Below, one piece after another: positions 22,565 to 35,235 of a stretch of 64,000 bases of DNA. Location: contig OX359198.1 in assembly GCA_947172415.1 (NCBI GenBank), positions 6,355,401 through 6,419,400 on the forward strand. The letters are read 5' to 3'. How positions within the stretch are numbered: the stretch's first letter is position 1; every line of letters begins with the position of its first letter. Both the position numbers and the translations under genes were made by a program. This DNA is from Chondrosia reniformis. Taxonomy: Eukaryota; Porifera; Demospongiae; Chondrillida; Chondrillidae. Under the pieces are notes generated by a model. That model did not search any database. It saw only the letters and a program-made list of their open reading frames with translations, and was not told the DNA's origin.

Positions 22565-23120
22565 TTTTGCGATAGCCGCGTCCACGTTTTGGTAAATATA
22601 GCCAGAGATGCTTAGTCGGTATTATATATAGACATGTGGAAAATGTTTGGTATGCAGCTAGGGTTATTTTGGCCTACACCCCAAGTGGACAACCCATGTT
22701 TGTCATAAGCAAACAATTTAATTATGATTAATCATCAATCATCATCCTATAGCTCTAGAGTGTGCAAAGTTATACATTGTACTCCTCCTCCATGAGCGAG
22801 TGAATTGCAATATACGTTTGACTACTACGTACTGCAAGCATATATATACGTATATTTTGTGTATACAGAATCAATCATATGATATGCCATATATATAAGT
22901 ATGTACATATGGCTTAAGATTAGATTAAACTTAAACTAGTAATAGTATTGGCAGTGAGCCCCTTGAGTTTTAAACTTTTTACAGTAACTTAAGAAATCAC
23001 AGTTACAATGCAGCTGTCCCAGGTGACTGAAAAGTTGAACTTGCGGTTAGGGTAAGAGAAGGCCCTTTTAATCCCACTTTGGGGAACATCTTGACTCAAG
23101 TTATGCACAAAGGGTATATA

Positions 23121-24806
23121 TGTTTGCGGGGTTTATTGATTTCAAGAAGGCATATGACAGTGTGTATAGGGGGAAACTGTGGGCATGCTTAGAGAGACTG
23201 GGTCTTGGTGGGAGACTAACGAGCTTTCTAAAGGCAGCTTACTCATATCTGAGATGTGAGGTGAAGGTGGGAGAGTAGTGTAGTGATGCTTTTAGTGTAA
23301 CAAATGGATTGAGGCAAGGATGTACCCTATATCACCCTTGTTATTTTCTATATATGTGAACTCGTTAGTAGGTGAGCTGAAAGAGAGGGGAGTGGGTGTC
23401 ATGTGTGGGAAGCAGAGAATACCCGCTTTGCTGTATGCTGACGATACGGTCATTTTTGGCAGAGAGTGAGGAGATGTTGAGGACAGGGTTGAGGATTTTG
23501 AAAGAGTGGTGTAACAAGTGGTCAGTAAAGATAAATGCAGAGAAATGTGGGATACTGCATGCATATGAGGAAGAATTAAGGGGGTGAAGAAAACTGATGA
23601 GAAATTCAGCATTGATGAGGGAGCAATAGAAGTGATGGACCATTACAAGTATCTAGGATGTAGTCTGACAGAGCACCTAGAGTATAAAGTAATGTTGGAG
23701 GAGAGAGCAAAGGCGGGCTCAAGAGCAATGGCTGCTTGGCTTAGTAGATGCAGAATGAGTGTGGGGGAGGTCAAAGGAGAGACTTTTATTAGACTAATGG
23801 AGGCACTGGTGCAATCAGTACTGCTGTATGGAGCCGAGGTGTGGGGCTGTGGCAGAAAGTTAGGGGCAGTTGAACAGGTGCAATTAAGGGCAGCAATTAA
23901 AAAAAAAAGAATGTTTCTGGGAGTGAGTAAGCTACACCCAAAGGTTTCTTTACAGTTTGAAATGGGGATGCTTCCATTAGAATGGGAAGCCAAAAAGAGG
24001 TGCATTGAGCTCTGGTGGAGGATCTTAAGGTTGGACGAGGACAGACTAGTGAGACAGGTAGCACTGGAAGTTCTAAGAACGAGGGGCAAAGTACGATGGC
24101 TGAAGGAGTTGGAACAAAGCTTGGAGAAGTTTGAATGGCAAAATGTGAGAATGGAAGACTTAGAAAGGATGTCCTTGGGGGAGGTGAAGTGTATGCTGAC
24201 TGACAGTGCTGTGTGGGTGGTGAAACAGGAGTGGGAGGAAGAAGCTAAGATACGCTCAAAGCTGCAAATGATTGGTAGATTAATGGAGTATATGATTGCA
24301 AAGCAAGGTGTGTGGAAACAGGAAGGAAGAATCTACGGCGGGTCCTAGTAAAGTTAAGAGGGGGAACTGCAAGGCTAAGAGTGGAAATATGCAGGTGGAA
24401 CAACTTAAAGAGAGAAGAAAGAATATGTAAGCAATGTGAAGAAGAAGAGGTGGAGGATGAAGAGCATTTCCTACTGCGCTGTGGGTCACTGGTGGAGAAG
24501 AGGAAGGAGTTGTTGCAAGCCATGGGGGACACAGTGGAAGGATTCCAAAAGATGGGAGAAAAGAAGAAATGTGCTCTAATACTAGATAGAGCCTGCAAGG
24601 AAGGAGAAGTGGGAAGAGTACTAGAGAAGATGTGGTATCGCAGATTCTATGAACATAGTACTGATGTCACTGACTAAATGGCGATTTGTGGAAATTAACC
24701 CATTTTTTATGTTTATAATTTAATTTATTGTCTGCACAGTGCTACATGGGGCAAACGCCCTAGTGTGCTTTGCACATGATGATAATAATAATAATAATAT
24801 ATTAAA
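23121..24806 (+). mobile_element. Decayed 5'-truncated non-LTR retrotransposon, copy A
   Basis: Fragmented frames show the reverse-transcriptase palm (FIDFKKAYDSVY, GLRQGC, ALLYADDTVIF), the thumb/C-terminal region (YKYLGCSLTEH, SVLLYGAEVWG) and a C-terminal zinc-knuckle-like pattern (RICKQC, then EHFLLRC). Stops and frameshifts interrupt it, so it is dead. No endonuclease domain is present (5' truncation). The 3' end is an ATAATAATA-type microsatellite tail. It sits between flanks that are continuous in the C-D interval (GGGTATATACCTGAGGG at 35800), with a short TATA-type target duplication. Family resembles LINE-type elements; clade not assigned. Confidence 0.9.
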
Positions 24807-24810
24807 TATA

Positions 24811-26369
24811 CCTGAGGGAAAGATTTGACAATGATATGAAGTTTATTTGTAGAAGTCAGAAATACCTTTTAATAGTCATTAATAATATATTGGTTGTCTA
24901 AATTATACACCAATTTACCCTTATTACCCTATAAGTGGGACTGCTTGTAGACAGGATGGGGTATTAATTGATTATATTATGCAACTTCTGTATGATTAGC
25001 CTTATCATACAATCACTGTCTTGTTTCGATACTTTTTGCAGATGTATTAGTGAACACTGTCATTCCTACTTCTAACATCATTTTTGTAAATGTTTTTTAT
25101 TTACTTGTATAGGCTGCAGTCATAACTAAAGGAATTTTGACATTCTCCATTTTAGTCTAGACACCACCTATACACAATTACAGCAAAACAATTACATTTT
25201 TTCCAATAAAACAGCATTACTATATAATACCATCACATGTTAAACATTGAATTGGATTGCTTATTTAATCAGGGGAGGACTTTAACCAATGGCTACTACA
25301 CTAGGCACCCCTGTGACATTTGACTTTTCTCAGCACTTTGTTAGTATAGGTTAATTCTCAATGTTCTCTTCCCTGCATATATGATATGTAGAAATGATTA
25401 TAATTATGGTGATGAATGTATAATGTATGGTATGGTCATGAAACAGTGGGTGAAGTGATCTATCAGTATATATAATTATGAGTATAGAAGAGTTGATTTC
25501 TCACAAACCAGTATAAGATATTTTCTGAAGATGATATTATAGCAAAAACATTGAACACTTTTGTAGATGCCATTATATATAGTCTGTCAATTATGTCAAT
25601 TTGCTCTCTTAAGCAGTTGCTACATATATATTATATACCTCTAGGATGCCTCGGTGTACATAATGATCAACATTATCCCATTTTGATAGTAGCTACAGCT
25701 AGAGTTGTTATTGAGTAGCAATAGTATGTACAATATTGACAATAGTGATTGTTATGTTTGTGTAGAGTCTAAGGCAGTTGCAATACAGGACTTCTTGGCT
25801 TTATTTGGGAGATCTATATGGTTAAAACTGGCTGATGACTGCATGCTAGTATATATGTTGGGGAATAGAACTACATCTATAAAATTATGTGTGTAGTTAG
25901 AGTATAGAATCTCTTATATAGTGTATGTAAATAATGTTGATTGTTACATCAACCCTTGGAGCCTGTGAACAGCTATTTAGGATGTATCTGACATGATACT
26001 TTCCACATTTGGCATTTATTGAGCCTCAGCAGCAATTATATTCACAAGCTGAACATTTTGGTCAAGAGATCTTCATCAGCATATGCTGATTGATTGGATG
26101 TGTTCAATTTGCGAATACAACTGTATGTTGCTGAAGATACATATTACATATGAAAACACGTTTGGTATGTATAAGGAACGGTACATATGTGAACACACTC
26201 ATTGTCATGATTAAACAGGCTGTACAAATAATAAACATTTTAATTTAAGTTAAATATATATATTATGCATGTGAAATTAATAATATATGTGATATGTATA
26301 AAACAAACTTTAGTCTATATAAGAGTATTCTTATCATCAGAGTTAAAACTTTCAAACTGTTTAATACAA
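24811..26369. other. Interval between units A and B
   Basis: AT-rich, non-coding, homologous to 35810-37249 between genes C and D. It includes the putative upstream region of gene A beyond the retrotransposon and, from about 25879, the 3' flank of gene B with its GATCTTCATCAGCA block near 26070. No gene seen. Confidence 0.6.
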
Positions 26370-29025
26370 TTACTGTACTAGGGTACCAATATCGATAAAA
26401 TTTGCTGGCTCCTTTTGACCGTTTGATGCATCATCATATCCACCAATTATTATGAGTTTGTTGTCTGTCACAACTCCAGCTGCCTGCTCCCTACCTCTCA
26501 GATTCTTACAACTGGAACACTGATGTGCGTGCCAGTCATTGCTGTCTTCATTGTAACTGTAGCAACTGGGATTCTTTGTTTTGGGCCCTCCTACAGCATA
26601 GAGCTTGTTCCCATTTCCAATGATCGCTACACCACATGGGAGAGATTTCTTTTCCACCCACTTATCATTTCCACTTCCATTTGACTTAGAAAATGGATTT
26701 GGGGTTCTGGATCTCTGAAGTACACTTTCAAGAATATCTTTGAAGGGCCTCATGTATATTTGCACAGAGTCCTGTGCATCTGCTTCACTCTTACCAACTA
26801 GCACAAGAGTGTCGTTTCTCCATGATGCCAGCTGTGGTCTGGATGGACATCTGAATGGTATACCAACCTTCCACCAGGAGGGACTACGCCTGTCCAAATT
26901 GAGGATCTCCATGGTGCTGAGGGGCTCATTTCCGAGACCCAATCCTCCGGCTACCACAAGGTATGAATCAAATCCTATGGCTCCTGCTGAGTATCGTGGT
27001 GACTTCATGGTGGGAAGAGAAACAGACCACCTGGCTGGAACGCTAGTGAGATCGTAAGTCTGGACTTTGTCTGAAATGATAGAATTGGCCTTTCCTCCCT
27101 TCTTGCGAGCAAGATATTCACCTCCTATTGTGTAGAGCTTTCCCTTGACAGCAGCAAGTGCAAATCCACTAACGGGGATGCCACATGGAGGCAGTTGGAT
27201 CCATTGGCTGAGATCAGAGAGGAGCTTGTAGATTTCAATGATTCCAGGAGTGTCTCCATTGAATCCTCCTCCTACATAGATTTCATCATTTATCACAACA
27301 GCAGAAGCTAGTGACATTTTTACAGGCAAGTTTGGGCCATGACTCCAATTAACATTTGGTAGAAATAGAGAAGGCACAGGAGTACTTGACTACAGATGAT
27401 AAAAATACATATTTAGATCAAAGAACCAAATAACACATGTATTATCAGTAAGCATTTATCAGGCAACTGTACAGAGTAACATAACATTCTAGTTATGCAG
27501 TTACATACCTGTCTCATTCTAGAGATATCTTGAAGTGAGCCTTTATAGGCTGCTTGGCCTTTGCCATAGCTCATAGCTAGATTTGTACGGAGTGATCCAT
27601 AGGCAGGTTTAATAAGTTTTGTTTGTTTGTAGTCTTCTTGAACATTTTCTAGTTTATCAACTGCCATCTTCTTTTCTTTCTCTGTAGCTTTGAGCTTTTC
27701 TTCCATTTTGGTTAGGTTTATTTGCAATTCAAAAACCTTTTCATTGCTTTTAGTGACCTTGCTTTCCAAAACCTTAAGTTGGAATGGGAAATATGACAAC
27801 ATTTTAAAAAAATATTTATATATGTGAATGAAATAATTTGAAGCTTTTCTGTCATTTGGGCGTGTTTCTTCTTTAATTGCTTTGTTGGTTAAGAAAACAA
27901 GGTTGATTGAATTAAATCATAAGTAATCAAATATTTTATTTGCAAAAACGTATATAAACATTTTTGTAATCAATGTATACATACCTTATTAGATGCTTGC
28001 AAATTTTCGCATTTTGACTTGTATTCACTTAACTGAAGCGTATCTTGAGTCACTTTCGAAATTAATGTTTCGAAATCTACATTTTCTATATCTTCATTTT
28101 TATCATTCCTCATGCAACTCGAAACAACTTCGTCCTGCTCTGAACAAATTTTTTGCATTCTCCTTACGATCTCTTCCGTTGTGGGGCGTTTGTGTGGCTC
28201 ATTTTGAAGGCAGTCTTTCACCAATTGATTGAAGAGCGATCCCTCTATCTCTGACATAGCATTGATAAAGTATGCTCGACGCTCGTATTCAGAAAATGCC
28301 ACCAACTCCCCATCAACCAACTTAACTGGCTGGTCAGGCTCCGGCCATTGATGAGTAATTACAAAAGCAACGAGGTTACCGTAAGAAAACACATCTAGCT
28401 TCATATCGTAAACTGGGTCCCGATGTTTCGCTTCCGGAGGCATGAATGCAGGAGTACCGGGAGCTGCTGATAGAATAGATCGACGAGATGACGTGCTATT
28501 ATTGGAACCCACTCTAGAGAGTCCAAAATCAGTCAGCTTTGCTTTTAGCGAGCACTCATCGAGAAGAACGTTGTTTGGTGTCAGATCGCGATGCAACAGA
28601 GGCGGACTTTGGCTATGGATGTAGAGCAATGCATGGGACACCTGCTGTAAGATGTAGGATTTCTGGTTTAGTTGCAGGTCTTGGCGATTTCGGTCCTCGA
28701 TAAATTTTGTCAAATTAGTGCTCATTTTCTCCAACACTAGTGATGGTAAAACATCTTCGGGAGATTGAATAACGCCCAGGAATAGAACTATATTCGGATG
28801 CCGAAGTCGACTCCACATTTGACATTCATTCATGAATTTATCGACTACAATAGAATGCAGTTCCGTGACGGTGATTCGATGCAATCTCTTGACAGCGCAG
28901 ACGGTGCCTCTCCATTTTCCTTCCAACACTTCAGCAAAGGATCCAACGCCTAACACCTTATCGCCAACAAACACTTCGGGAATCTTTAAGCTTTCTACCA
29001 TGGCTATATTTTTTGAAGATAACAT
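26370..29025 (-). CDS. TKL-type protein kinase / coiled-coil / Kelch protein, copy B
   Basis: Exons 29025-27985, 27772-27509 and 27389-26370 match copy A exactly in size and phase. By eye, the protein differs from A at about four positions: H for Y after the PPEAK motif, Y for N in the second Kelch blade, and K for N and T for I in the coiled coil. All catalytic motifs (GVGSFAEV, CAVKRL, HRDLTPNN, DFG) are intact. The near-identity, extending through introns and the inserted retrotransposon, points to a recent duplication or ongoing gene conversion. Uncollapsed haplotypes in the assembly are an alternative. As in A, intron 1 carries the 40 bp C-type exon relic. Confidence 0.88.
27840..27879 (-). 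pseudogene. Truncated C-type coiled-coil exon stranded in intron 1 of gene B
   Basis: Same relic as in gene A, 6,461 bp further on. Its presence in both copies shows the chimeric junction predates the A/B duplication. Confidence 0.78.
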
Positions 29026-29581
29026 TTTTGCGATAGCCGCGTCCACGTTTTGGTAAATATAGCCAGAGATGCTTAGTCGGTATTATATATAGACATGTGG
29101 AAAATGTTTGGTATGCAGCTAGGGTTATTTTGGCCTACACCCCAAGTGGACAACCCATGTTTGTCATAAGCAAACAATTTAATTATGATTAATCATCAAT
29201 CATCATCCTATAGCTCTAGAGTGTGCAAAGTTATACATTGTACTCCTCCTCCATGAGCGAGTGAATTGCAATATACGTTTGACTACTACGTACTGCAAGC
29301 ATATATATACGTATATTTTGTGTATACAGAATCAATCATATGATATGCCATATATATAAGTATGTACATATGGCTTAAGATTAGATTAAACTTAAACTAG
29401 TAATAGTATTGGCAGTGAGCCCCTTGAGTTTTAAACTTTTTACAGTAACTTAAGAAATCACAGTTACAATGCAGCTGTCCCAGGTGACTGAAAGGTTGAA
29501 CTTGCAGTTAGGGTAAGAGAAGGCCCTTTTAATCCCACTTTGGGGAACATCTTGACTCAAGTTATGCACAAAGGGTATATA

Positions 29582-31246
29582 TGTTTGCGGGGTTTATTGA
29601 TTTCAAGAAGGCATATGACAGTGTGTATAGGGGGAAACTGTGGGCATGCTTAGAGAGACTGGGTCTTGGTGGGAGACTAACGAGCTTTCTAAAGGCAGCT
29701 TACTCATATCTGAGATGTGAGGTGAAGGTGGGAGAGTAGTGTAGTGATGCTTTTAGTGTAACAAATGGATTGAGGCAAGGATGTACCCTATATCACCCTT
29801 GTTATTTTCTATATATGTGAACTCGTTAGTAGGTGAGCTGAAAGAGAGGGGAGTGGGTGTCATGTGTGGGAAGCAGAGAATACCCGCTTTGCTGTATGCT
29901 GACGATACGGTCATTTTTGGCAGAGAGTGAGGAGATGTTGAGGACAGGGTTGAGGATTTTGAAAGAGTGGTGTAACAAGTGGTCAGTAAAGATAAATGCA
30001 GAGAAATGTGGGATACTGCATGCATATGAGGAAGAAGGGGGTGAAGAAAACTGATGAGAAATTCAGCATTGATGAGGGAGCAATAGAAGTGATGGACCAT
30101 TACAAGTATCTAGGATGTAGTCTAACAGAGCACCTAGAGTATAAAGTAATGTTGGAGGAGAGAGCAAAGGCGGGCTCAAGAGCAATGGCTGCTTGGCTTA
30201 GTAGATGCAGAATGAGTGTGGGGGAGGTCAAAGGAGAGACTTTTATTAGACTAATGGAGGCACTGGTGCAATCTGTACTGCTGTATGGAGCCGAGGTGTG
30301 GGGCTGTGGCAGAAAGTTAGGGGCAGTTGAACAGGTGCAATTAAGGGCAGCAAGAATGTTTCTGGGAGTGAGTAAGCTACACCCAAAGGTTTCTTTACAG
30401 TTTGAAATGGGGATGCTTCCATTAGAATTGGAAGCCAAAAAGAGGTGCATTGAGATCTGGTGGAGGATCTTAAGGTTGGACGAGGACAGACTAGTGAGAC
30501 AGGTAGCACTGGAAGTTCTAAGAACGAGGGGCAAAGTACGATGGCTGAAGGAGTTGGAACAAAGCTTGGAGAAGTTTGAATGGCAAAATGTGAGAATGGA
30601 AGACTTAGAAAGGATGTCCTTGGGGGAGGTGAAGTGTATGCTGACTGACAGTGCTGTGTGGGTGGTGAAACAGGAGTGGGAGGAAGAAGCTAAGATACGC
30701 TCAAAGCTGCAAATGATGGGTAGATTAATGGAGTATGATTGCAAAGCAAGGTGTGTGGAAACAGGAAGGAAGAATCTACGGCGGGTCCTAGTAAAGTTAA
30801 GAGGGGGAACTGCAGGGCTAAGAGTGGAAATAGGCAGGTGGAACAACTTAAAGAGAGAAGAAAGAATATGTAAGCAATGTGAAGAAGAGGTGGAGGATGA
30901 AGAGCATTTCCTACTGCACTGTGGGTCACTGGTGGAGAAGAGGAAGGAGTTGTTGCAAGCCATGGGGGACACAGTGGAAGGATTCCAAAAGATGGGAGAA
31001 AAGAAGAAATGTGCTCTAATACTAGATAGAGCCTGCAAGGAAGGAGAAGTGGGAAGAGTACTAGAGAAGATGTGGTATCGCAGATTCTATGAACATAGTA
31101 CTGATGTCACTGACTAAATGGCGATTTGTGGAAATTAACCCATTTTTTATGTTTATAATTTAATTTATTGTCTGCACAGTGCTACATGGGGCAAACGCCC
31201 TAGTGTGCTTTGCACATGATGATAATAATAATAATAATATATTGAA
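29582..31246 (+). mobile_element. Decayed non-LTR retrotransposon, copy B
   Basis: Same insertion, junctions and truncation as copy A, so it was duplicated with the unit and not inserted twice. Its C-terminal frame is longer (about 373 residues open from 29996 to 31117) because it lacks two small insertions seen in copy A (an A-rich one near 23897 and two bases near 24290). The upstream palm region still has stops and frameshifts. It is the better-preserved copy but still defective. Confidence 0.9.
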
Positions 31247-31250
31247 TATA

Positions 31251-32090
31251 CCTGAGGGAAAGATTTGACAATGATATGAAGTTTATTTGTAGAAGTCAGA
31301 TATACCTTTTAATAGTCATTATATATTGGTTGTCTAAATTATACACCCATTTACCCTTATTATCCTGTAAGTGGGACTGCTTGTAGACAGGATGGGGTAT
31401 TAATTGATTATATTATGCAACTTCTGTATGATTAGCCTTATCATATAATCACTGTCTTGTTTCGATACTTTTTGCAGATGTATTAGTGAACACTGTCATT
31501 CCTACTTCTAACATCATTTTTGTAAATGTTTTTTATTTACTTGTATAGGTTGTAGTCATAACTATATAAAGGAATTTTGACATTCTCCATTTTAGTCTAG
31601 ACACCACCCATACACAATTACAGCAAAACAATTACATTTTTTCCAATAAAACAGCATTACTATATAATACCATCACATGTTAAACATTGAATTGGATTGC
31701 TTATTTAATCAGGGGAGGACTTTAACCAATGGCTACTACACTAGGCACCCCTGTGACATTTGACTTTTCTCAGCACTTTGTTAGTATAGGTTAATTCTCA
31801 ATGTTCTCTTCCCTGCATATATGATATGTAGAAATGATTATAATTATGGTGATGAATGTATAATGTATGGTATGGTCATGAAACAGTGGGTGAAGTGATC
31901 TATCAGTATATATAATTATGAGTATAGAAGAGTTGATTTCTCACAAACCAGTTAAGATATTTTCTGAAGCTGATATTATAGCAAAAACATTGAACACTTT
32001 TGTACATGCCATTATAGTCCGTCAATTATGTCAATTTGCTCTCTTAAGCAGTGGCTATATATGTATTATATACCTCTAGTATACCTCTAG
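31251..32090. other. Interval after unit B
   Basis: Non-coding AT-rich DNA homologous to 24811-25645. It ends in a short local duplication (TATACCTCTAG twice near 32069-32090) at the junction with the CDC27/tRNA relic. Confidence 0.6.
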
Positions 32091-32220
32091 TGGTGCCTTA
32101 AACCAGCGCCTTAGACCGCTCGGCCACTCTACCAATCCGGTAATACTCCTAAAAAGAGGTCCATTTAAAATAGACCACTACCTCAGGAACTCTCCTCGAA
32201 GGAATAGGGCAATCCCTGCG
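32091..32220 (-). pseudogene. Duplicated relic of CDC27 5' exon and half of tRNA-Leu
   Basis: A near-perfect copy of 18594-18723 (one substitution seen). It holds the first 43 bases of tRNA-Leu (A box and anticodon, no B box), the intron spacer and the first 39 bases at the 3' side of CDC27 exon 18955-18685. It then jumps at a shared GCG directly to sequence matching 19330 onward, deleting the equivalent of 18724-19329. It cannot make tRNA or CDC27. Confidence 0.92.
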
Positions 32221-32367
32221 TTGGCTTAATATCGATATCAGATCGGAACCAATTAATTATATGTGGATATGATTTATATATATTATATGTACACACAACA
32301 TAACGATTTCATTAAATAAACAGTTAGTAGTTTCAACTTTTTAGCAGACAGCCAGTAGTTATGGCTG

Positions 32368-35235
32368 TTAACAAGTAAACTCTCCAATATCACTGAAGTT
32401 GCACGGCTCTTTCTGACCACTCTTAGCGATTTGAGTACCTCCAATGAGTAATATTTTGCTGTCAATCACTACACCAGTAGACCTCTCTCTGGCTCTGGGT
32501 TTGGCCAGGGTAGAATTGTGGTGTTTCTGCCAAGACTCGGTCAAATCATCATATGAATAGCATTCCACTGAATTTTCTCTACTGGCACCCACGGCAAAAA
32601 GGTACTTTGATTCAGAAAATATAGTTGCAGTAAATGGGAGGTTATTCTTTGTGTCCCAAAAGGTTTTTATATCTGGTGAGCTCTTTCCTTGCATTCCAGC
32701 TATTATGTCTCTTTTGGATTTAAAATAGACACGAACCATGTTTTGTCCATCCACTTCACTCTTGCCAGCTAACACAAGAGTGTCGTTTCTCCATGATGCC
32801 AGCTGTGGTCTGGATGGACATCTGAATGGTATACCAACCTTCCACCAGGAGGGACTACGCTTGTCCAAATTGAGGATCTCCATGGTGCTGAGGGGCTCGT
32901 TTCCGAGACCCAATCCTCCGGCTACCACAAGGTATGAATCAAATCCTATGGCTCCTGCTGAGTATCGTGGTGACTTCATGGTGGGAAGAGAGACAGACCA
33001 CCTGGCTGGAACGCTAGTGAGATCGTAAGTCTGGACTTTGTCTGAAATGATAGAATTGGCCTTTCCTCCCTTCTTGCGAGCAAGATATTCACCTCCTATT
33101 GTATAGAGCTTTCCCTTGACAGCAGCAAGTGCAAATCCACTAACGGGGATGTCACATGGAGGCAGTTGGATCCATTGGCTGAGATCAGAGAGGAGTTTGT
33201 AGATTTCAGTGATTCCAGGAGTGTCTCCATTGAATCCTCCTCCTACATAGACTTCACCATTTATCACAACAGCAGAAGCTAGGAGCATCTTAACAGGTAA
33301 ATTAGCCCCTGCACTCCACTTCACAGTCATAGAAGTATTGCCCATCTATGGAGAAAAAATATTTGCAGTTTTAAGGTGGCCATGGCATGCACCCGTCTGT
33401 GAGAACAAAAATTGGTATGTGACAAGAGTTGATTATTTAATTAAACTTTGTAGAGTGGGGGCTAAGTATCTTAGTCATTCAACAAACATGTATAATAATT
33501 AGCCCCTGCACTCCACTTCACAGTATTAAAAATATTTGCAGTTTTAAGGTGGCATGCACCCGTCTGTGACAACGAAATTGGTATGTGATAAGAGTTGTTT
33601 ATTTAATTAAACTTTGTAGTAATGCATAGGGTGGGGGCTAAGTATCCTAATCATTCAGCAAACATGTATAATATACAAATAAGGGTTTGGTTTCTAAGTT
33701 ATACAACCGTATATACACTCTCATACCATATATAGGTGGGGCCTATATCCATGTACATAATGTAATGTTATTAAAAGGAACTCACTGATTTAGCCCTAGT
33801 CCTTGAAAAATTCGGCTTCGGTGGTATCATCAAATAATCAGATTGATATCTCACATGCCCATTAGGAACAGAAAGCAGTGATTTGGAAGAAGTGTCTACA
33901 GGTTCATCAATTTCTTCATTAAATCGAGAGCGCCTCCTAGGTTTGGAATTGTTATCCTGGAGCATCATCAGCATGGATTGTTGTAGCATTTCCAGTTTTT
34001 GGAGTGCATCCTTCTCTTTTTCCTCTGCATTCTGAAGCTTTTCTGTCATTTGGGCGTGTTCCTTCATTAATTGCTTTGTTGTTAAAGAAAACAAGGTTGA
34101 TTGAATTTAATCATAAGTAATCAAATATTTTCATTTGCAAAAACGTATATAAACAGATACGAAGCAATAAATATTTACATTTTTGCAATCAATGTATACA
34201 TACCTCATTAGATGCTTGCAAATTTTCACATTTTGACTTGAATTCACTTAACTGATGCGTATCTTGAGTCACTTTTGAAATTAATGTTTCGAAATCTACA
34301 TTTTCTATATCTTCATTCCTCGTGCAACTCGAAACAACTTCGTCCTGCTCTGAACAAATTTTTTGCATTCTCCTTACGATCTCTTCCGTTGTGGGGCGTT
34401 TGTGTGGCTCATTTTGAAGGCAGTCTTTCACCAATTGATTGAAGAGCGATCCCTCTATCTCTGACATAGTATTGATAAAGTATGCTCGACGCTCGTATTC
34501 AGAAAATGCCACCAACTCCCCATCAACCAACTTAACTGGCTGGTCAGGCTCCGGCCATTGATGAGTAATTACAAAAGCAACGAGGTTACCGTAAGAAAAC
34601 ACATCTAGCTTCATATCGTAAACTGGGTCCCGATGTTTCGCTTCCGGAGGCATGAATGCAGGAGATCCGGGAGTTGCGGATAGAATAGATCGACGAGATG
34701 ACGTGCTATTATTGGAACCCACTCTAGAGAGTCCAAAATCAGTCAGCTTTGCTTTTAGCGAGCACTCATCGAGAAGAACGTTGTTTGGTGTCAGATCGCG
34801 ATGCAACAGAGGCGGACTTTGGCTATGGATGTAGAGCAACGCATGGGACACCTGCTGTAAGATGTAGGATTTCTGGTTTAGTTGCAGGTCTCGACGATTT
34901 CGGTCCTCGATAAATTTTGTCAAATTAGTGCTCATTTTCTCCAACACTAGTGATGGTAAAACATCTTCGGGAGATTGAATAACGCCCAGGAATAGAACTA
35001 TATTCGGATGCCGAAGTCGACTCCACATTTGACATTCATTCATGAATTTATCGACTACAATAGAATGCAGTTCCGTGACGGTGATTCGATGCAGTCTCTT
35101 GACAGCACAGACGGTGCCTCTCCATTTTCCTTCCAACACTTCAGCAAAGGATCCAACGCCAAGCACCTTATCGCCCACATTCACTTCGGGAATCTTTAAG
35201 CTTTCTACCATGGCTATATTTTTTGAAGATAACAT
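32368..35235 (-). CDS. TKL-type protein kinase / coiled-coil / Kelch protein, copy C
   Basis: Exons 35235-34204, 34073-33786 and 33345-32368, all phase 0, give about 765 residues. The kinase exon is nearly identical to A/B, with changes such as NVGDK for FVGDK, ATPGSPAFM for AAPGTPAFM before PPE, and a three-residue deletion near its end. Exon 2 is a different coiled coil (KEHAQMTEKLQNAEEKEKDA) followed by a basic, Ser-rich segment (KPRRRSRFNEE). The first four or so Kelch blades match the other copies, but from about residue 200 of exon 3 the sequence diverges (DGQNMVRVYFKSKRDI to the end). A conversion boundary therefore lies inside the propeller. Catalytic residues are intact. Its 3' flank matches the DNA next to CDC27. 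Confidence 0.87.
33301..33680. repeat. Partial tandem duplication across exon 3 boundary of gene C
   Basis: The first bases of exon 3 and the adjacent intron (ATTAGCCCCTGCACTCCACT at 33301, then TTTGCAGTTTTAAGGTGG and CACCCGTCTGTGA) recur about 200 bp to the right inside the intron (from about 33500). The acceptor-proximal bases were lost from the second copy, so it should not compete for splicing. Confidence 0.75.

Larger units (their letters stand above)
19418..25878. repeat. Tandem duplication unit A (6,461 bp)
   Basis: Corresponding landmarks in the next unit lie 6,461 bp further on: stop codons at 19909 and 26370, kinase exons ending at 22564 and 29025, and flank motif GTATAGAA at 19441 and 25902. 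The unit carries one kinase-Kelch gene and one retrotransposon relic. The encoded proteins of units A and B differ at only about four residues by eye. Confidence 0.9.
25879..32090. repeat. Tandem duplication unit B
   Basis: Second copy of the unit, collinear with unit A over the gene, the relic exon and the retrotransposon. Its right end is replaced at about 32080-32090 by the CDC27/tRNA relic, so the last 230 bp or so of unit A (from about 25645) has no counterpart here. Confidence 0.85.

Noticed and set aside
30100..31038. 312-codon minus-strand frame, Ser/Pro-rich
   Set aside because: Antisense of the retrotransposon C-terminal frame; the sense strand shows reverse-transcriptase motifs.
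32091..32133. Second tRNA-Leu gene
   Set aside because: Only the 5' half is present; no T arm, B box or acceptor closure.
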